DNA from: Acinetobacter bereziniae LMG 1003 = CIP 70.12
GTDB taxonomy: Bacteria; Pseudomonadota; Gammaproteobacteria; Pseudomonadales; Moraxellaceae
Reading direction: 5' to 3'
Assembly: GCF_000368925.1 (NCBI RefSeq)
Contig: NZ_KB849756.1
Location: 466,823-530,822 of the forward strand
DNA: 64,000 nucleotides
Part shown: piece after piece, positions 61,884-64,000 of the stretch
Position numbering within the stretch: position 1 is the first letter of the stretch
Layout of the letters: the number at the start of each line of letters is the position of its first letter
Position numbers and translations under genes: made by a program
Notes under the pieces: model-generated
The model's database searches: none
Seen by the model: only the letters and a program-made list of their open reading frames with translations
What the model was told of the DNA's origin: nothing

Positions 61884-63167
61884 ATGAACATTTTAGTTTT
61901 GGGTAATGGCGGTCGTGAACATGCACTTGCATGGAAAATCGCTCAAGATGAAAAAGTCACAAAAGTGTTTGTTGCACCTGGCAATGCAGGTACAGCTACA
62001 GAGCATAAATGTGAAAATGTTGCGCTCGACATCCTCGACAACCCTGCAATTATTCACTTTGCTAAGAATAATGCAGTCGATTTAATTGTTGTTGGTCCAG
62101 AAGCACCACTTGTAAATGGTGTTGTAGATGCAGGTCGAGCTGCTGGACTTAAAATTTGGGGACCTACTCAATTCGCTGCTCAGCTTGAGGGTTCAAAAGC
62201 TTTTGCTAAGCATTTCTTAAAACGCCACAATATTCCAACCGCCTTCTATGATGTGTTCACAGAAGTAGATGCGGCGAAAGCATTCGTAGAAAAAAATGGC
62301 GCGCCGATAGTGATTAAAGCTGACGGTCTTGCTGCAGGTAAAGGCGTTATTGTTGCAATGACCAATCAAGAAGCATTTGATGCGATTGATGACATGCTTG
62401 CAGGCAATAAGTTCGGCGATGCTGGTTCTCGTGTTGTGATTGAACAATTCCTTGCAGGTGAAGAAGCGTCTTTCATCTGTATGATTGATGGTGAAAACAT
62501 TCTTCCAATGGCAACATCACAAGACCATAAGCGTATTTTTGAAGGCGATCAAGGACCAAATACTGGTGGTATGGGGGCGTACTCTCCTGCCCCTGTGGTC
62601 ACAGCTGAAGTCTTTGATAAAGTGATGAAAGAAGTGATGCGTCCAACTGTAGATGGCATGAAAGCAGATGGTCATGTTTATACAGGTTTCCTCTATGCAG
62701 GTTTAATGATTGATGATGAAGGTCAACCACGTGTGATTGAATTCAACTGTCGTTTTGGTGATCCTGAAACACAACCGATCATGATGCGTTTAAAATCATC
62801 TTTGGTTGATTTGGTTGAAGCGGGTATCGACGGTCAACTTCCGGCAGAAGCTGAATGGGATGAGCGTAAAACTGTAGGGATCGTTCTCGCATCGAAAGGT
62901 TATCCTGAAACTTCGAGCAAAGATGATGTCATTTCTGGTTTAGATACAGAAATGGCTGATGCAAAAGTATTCCATGCAGGCACGGCTAAAAATGCCAATG
63001 GTGAGATTGTCACTGCGGGTGGTCGAGTACTTTGCGTGACTGCTTTAGGTAACACAATTGGTGAAGCACAGGCGAAAGCTTTAGAACTTTGCCAAAAAGT
63101 AACTTTTGATGGTGTTCAATATCGTAAAGATATCGGTTACCGCGCAATTGCACGTGAAAATGCCTAA
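61884..63167 (+). CDS. purD: Phosphoribosylamine-glycine ligase
   Basis: PurD (GAR synthetase) joins glycine to phosphoribosylamine with ATP, the second step of purine synthesis. The start at ATG 61884 (MNILVLGNGGREHALAWK) has AAGGAT upstream and gives 427 residues. The ATP-grasp fold is clear: GNGGREHALAW, VIKADGLAAGKGVIVA, GMGAYSPAPVV, EFNCRFGDPETQP. The purH-purD order is widespread. A strong terminator ends the operon. Confidence 0.97.
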   Translation: MNILVLGNGGREHALAWKIAQDEKVTKVFVAPGNAGTATEHKCENVALDILDNPAIIHFAKNNAVDLIVVGPEAPLVNGVVDAGRAAGLKIWGPTQFAAQLEGSKAFAKHFLKRHNIPTAFYDVFTEVDAAKAFVEKNGAPIVIKADGLAAGKGVIVAMTNQEAFDAIDDMLAGNKFGDAGSRVVIEQFLAGEEASFICMIDGENILPMATSQDHKRIFEGDQGPNTGGMGAYSPAPVVTAEVFDKVMKEVMRPTVDGMKADGHVYTGFLYAGLMIDDEGQPRVIEFNCRFGDPETQPIMMRLKSSLVDLVEAGIDGQLPAEAEWDERKTVGIVLASKGYPETSSKDDVISGLDTEMADAKVFHAGTAKNANGEIVTAGGRVLCVTALGNTIGEAQAKALELCQKVTFDGVQYRKDIGYRAIARENA

Positions 63168-63243
63168 AGTCTTTTGATACTTCACAAATGCCTGCGACAG
63201 CAGACAGTTTTAAGTGTCATCGCTTTTAATCTCAAAGAAGCTT

Positions 63244-63272
63244 AAAACCCGCTTCAATGCGGGTTTTTTTAT
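63244..63272 (+). terminator. Terminator of purH-purD
   Basis: AAAACCCGC (63244-63252), loop TTCAAT, GCGGGTTTT, long T-run. Confidence 0.92.
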
Positions 63273-63324
63273 TGCTCACTCAAGTACAAATTTTAATTTC
63301 GTTTATTAAATTAGCCCCCTCAAA

Positions 63325-63945
63325 TTAATCATGAGCTTCAGTTGCATTTCTTAACCAATCTAGCAATTGTGGAAATTCAATATAACCATCACTGGCAAGG
63401 AAGTGTCCAGCATTGGGAATCACTGTATAAGCAAAGTTAAGTTCTTGAGCCAACGCTAGACTTAATTCTTTTGGGACATATTGATCATGATCAGAAATAA
63501 ACATCTGTCCATGCAGAATTTTATTTTTAAAAGAAAAGTCTTTTTTCGTAGCAAGAATATATCCATCCAACTGAGGTAAGGCTTTCAATCGTTCAGAAAA
63601 TCCTGACACACAAACCACCCCACCAATCTGTTGAAATTTCGATTGCGCAAGAAAATCAAGTAAGGTGATACAGCCCAAACTATGCGCAACGAAAAATGTA
63701 TGTTTATCAATTCGAGGAATATTGTCTTTTAACGTTTTATTCCACGCTAAAAGATGAGGATGACTTGAATCAGGTAAAGCAATTTTTATAACACGGTTAT
63801 TTTGATCGCTTATGTTACGCTCAAGATAACCAAACCAATGATCATTCACATTTGCACCGTAGCCATGAATAATATAAATATTATTTTGCGCAAATGCTGC
63901 ATTGATCAATAGAAAAAAACTGAATACAACAATGATAAATCTCAT
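63325..63945 (-). CDS. Exported RBBP9/YdeN-like alpha/beta hydrolase
   Basis: From ATG 63945 (MRFIIVVFSFFLL) the product has 206 residues with a signal peptide ending AFAQ; the frame extends to 63972. The hydrolase fold is seen in NNIYIIHGYGANVNDHWF (oxyanion region), nucleophile elbow VAHSLGCIT (Ser), FISDHDQYVP (Asp) and PNAGHFL (His). RBBP9/YdeN-type proteins are small serine hydrolases of unknown natural substrate. A signal peptide is unusual, as most members are cytoplasmic. Convergent with purD. Confidence 0.85.
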   Translation of the reverse strand: MRFIIVVFSFFLLINAAFAQNNIYIIHGYGANVNDHWFGYLERNISDQNNRVIKIALPDSSHPHLLAWNKTLKDNIPRIDKHTFFVAHSLGCITLLDFLAQSKFQQIGGVVCVSGFSERLKALPQLDGYILATKKDFSFKNKILHGQMFISDHDQYVPKELSLALAQELNFAYTVIPNAGHFLASDGYIEFPQLLDWLRNATEAHD

Positions 63946-64000
63946 AAGTTTAGCACTCTGTTGACAGGACATTCATCATGCTAAAGTATGGCAGTAGTGT

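Overview
The window is a 64-kb stretch of an AT-rich gammaproteobacterial chromosome, almost certainly Acinetobacter or a close Moraxellaceae relative. The evidence is the look of the proteins, the rpsF-rpsR-rplI-dnaB-alr gene order, a complete cyoABCDE ubiquinol oxidase operon, BLUF-like proteins, and fis placed just before purH. No prophage, CRISPR array, rRNA or tRNA was recognised. Most of it is core genome with small accessory patches and several non-coding repeat elements.

Layout: 1-189 is the 3' end of thiG, followed by a 314-bp repeat element with perfect terminal inverted repeats and three tandem paralogous secreted proteins (624-2811). At 2.8-4.6 kb are a YgiN-like monooxygenase, an MdaB-like quinone reductase and a glutathione S-transferase. 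At 4.7-9.1 kb are a SulP anion transporter and a response regulator/histidine kinase pair. At 9.2-11.6 kb is a large exported endonuclease with a GlyGly-CTERM-like tail. At 11.9-17.1 kb is an acyl-CoA catabolic cluster (acyl-CoA synthetase, acyl-CoA dehydrogenase, short-chain dehydrogenase) facing a divergent AraC-type regulator. At 17.4-20.8 kb are a small acidic protein, a sulfonate-type ABC binding protein and permease without an ATPase, and a bestrophin-like channel. At 21.4-23.3 kb are prmC and prfA. At 23.7-29.5 kb are two glycine-zipper proteins, a luciferase-like flavin oxidoreductase behind a cluster of ATATCGA-type palindromes, a YiaA/B membrane protein, a short protein resembling part of a flavin monooxygenase, and a secreted hypothetical protein. 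At 29.6-32.9 kb are the divergent ppsR and ppsA. An RDD protein, cyoABCDE and a decayed AraC-type gene carrying a heptanucleotide tandem array follow.

The second half holds rpsF-rpsR-rplI, dnaB, a DUF4259 protein and alr (40.3-45.6 kb). Next are two BLUF-like proteins with complementary loss of flavin-site residues, then the four-gene Anbu proteasome-type cluster (circularly permuted ATP-grasp, alpha-E protein, transglutaminase-like protein, Anbu) with a divergent WYL regulator (45.9-52.0 kb). After these come a candidate 18-codon gene, an ADP-ribosylglycohydrolase, mnmG, a secreted Ala/Pro-rich protein, a BASS-family transporter, prmA, a DUF3426 zinc-ribbon protein, fis behind a leader with a strong internal terminator, purH, purD and a secreted alpha/beta hydrolase.

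The most interesting points are the complete but poorly understood Anbu cluster with its short alpha-E protein, the degenerate BLUF pair, the 18-codon reading frame with a strong ribosome-binding site, the standalone monooxygenase-like fragment, a dispersed repeat family with one compensated stem change, and the terminator inside the fis leader. All calls rest on reading the sequence without database searches.
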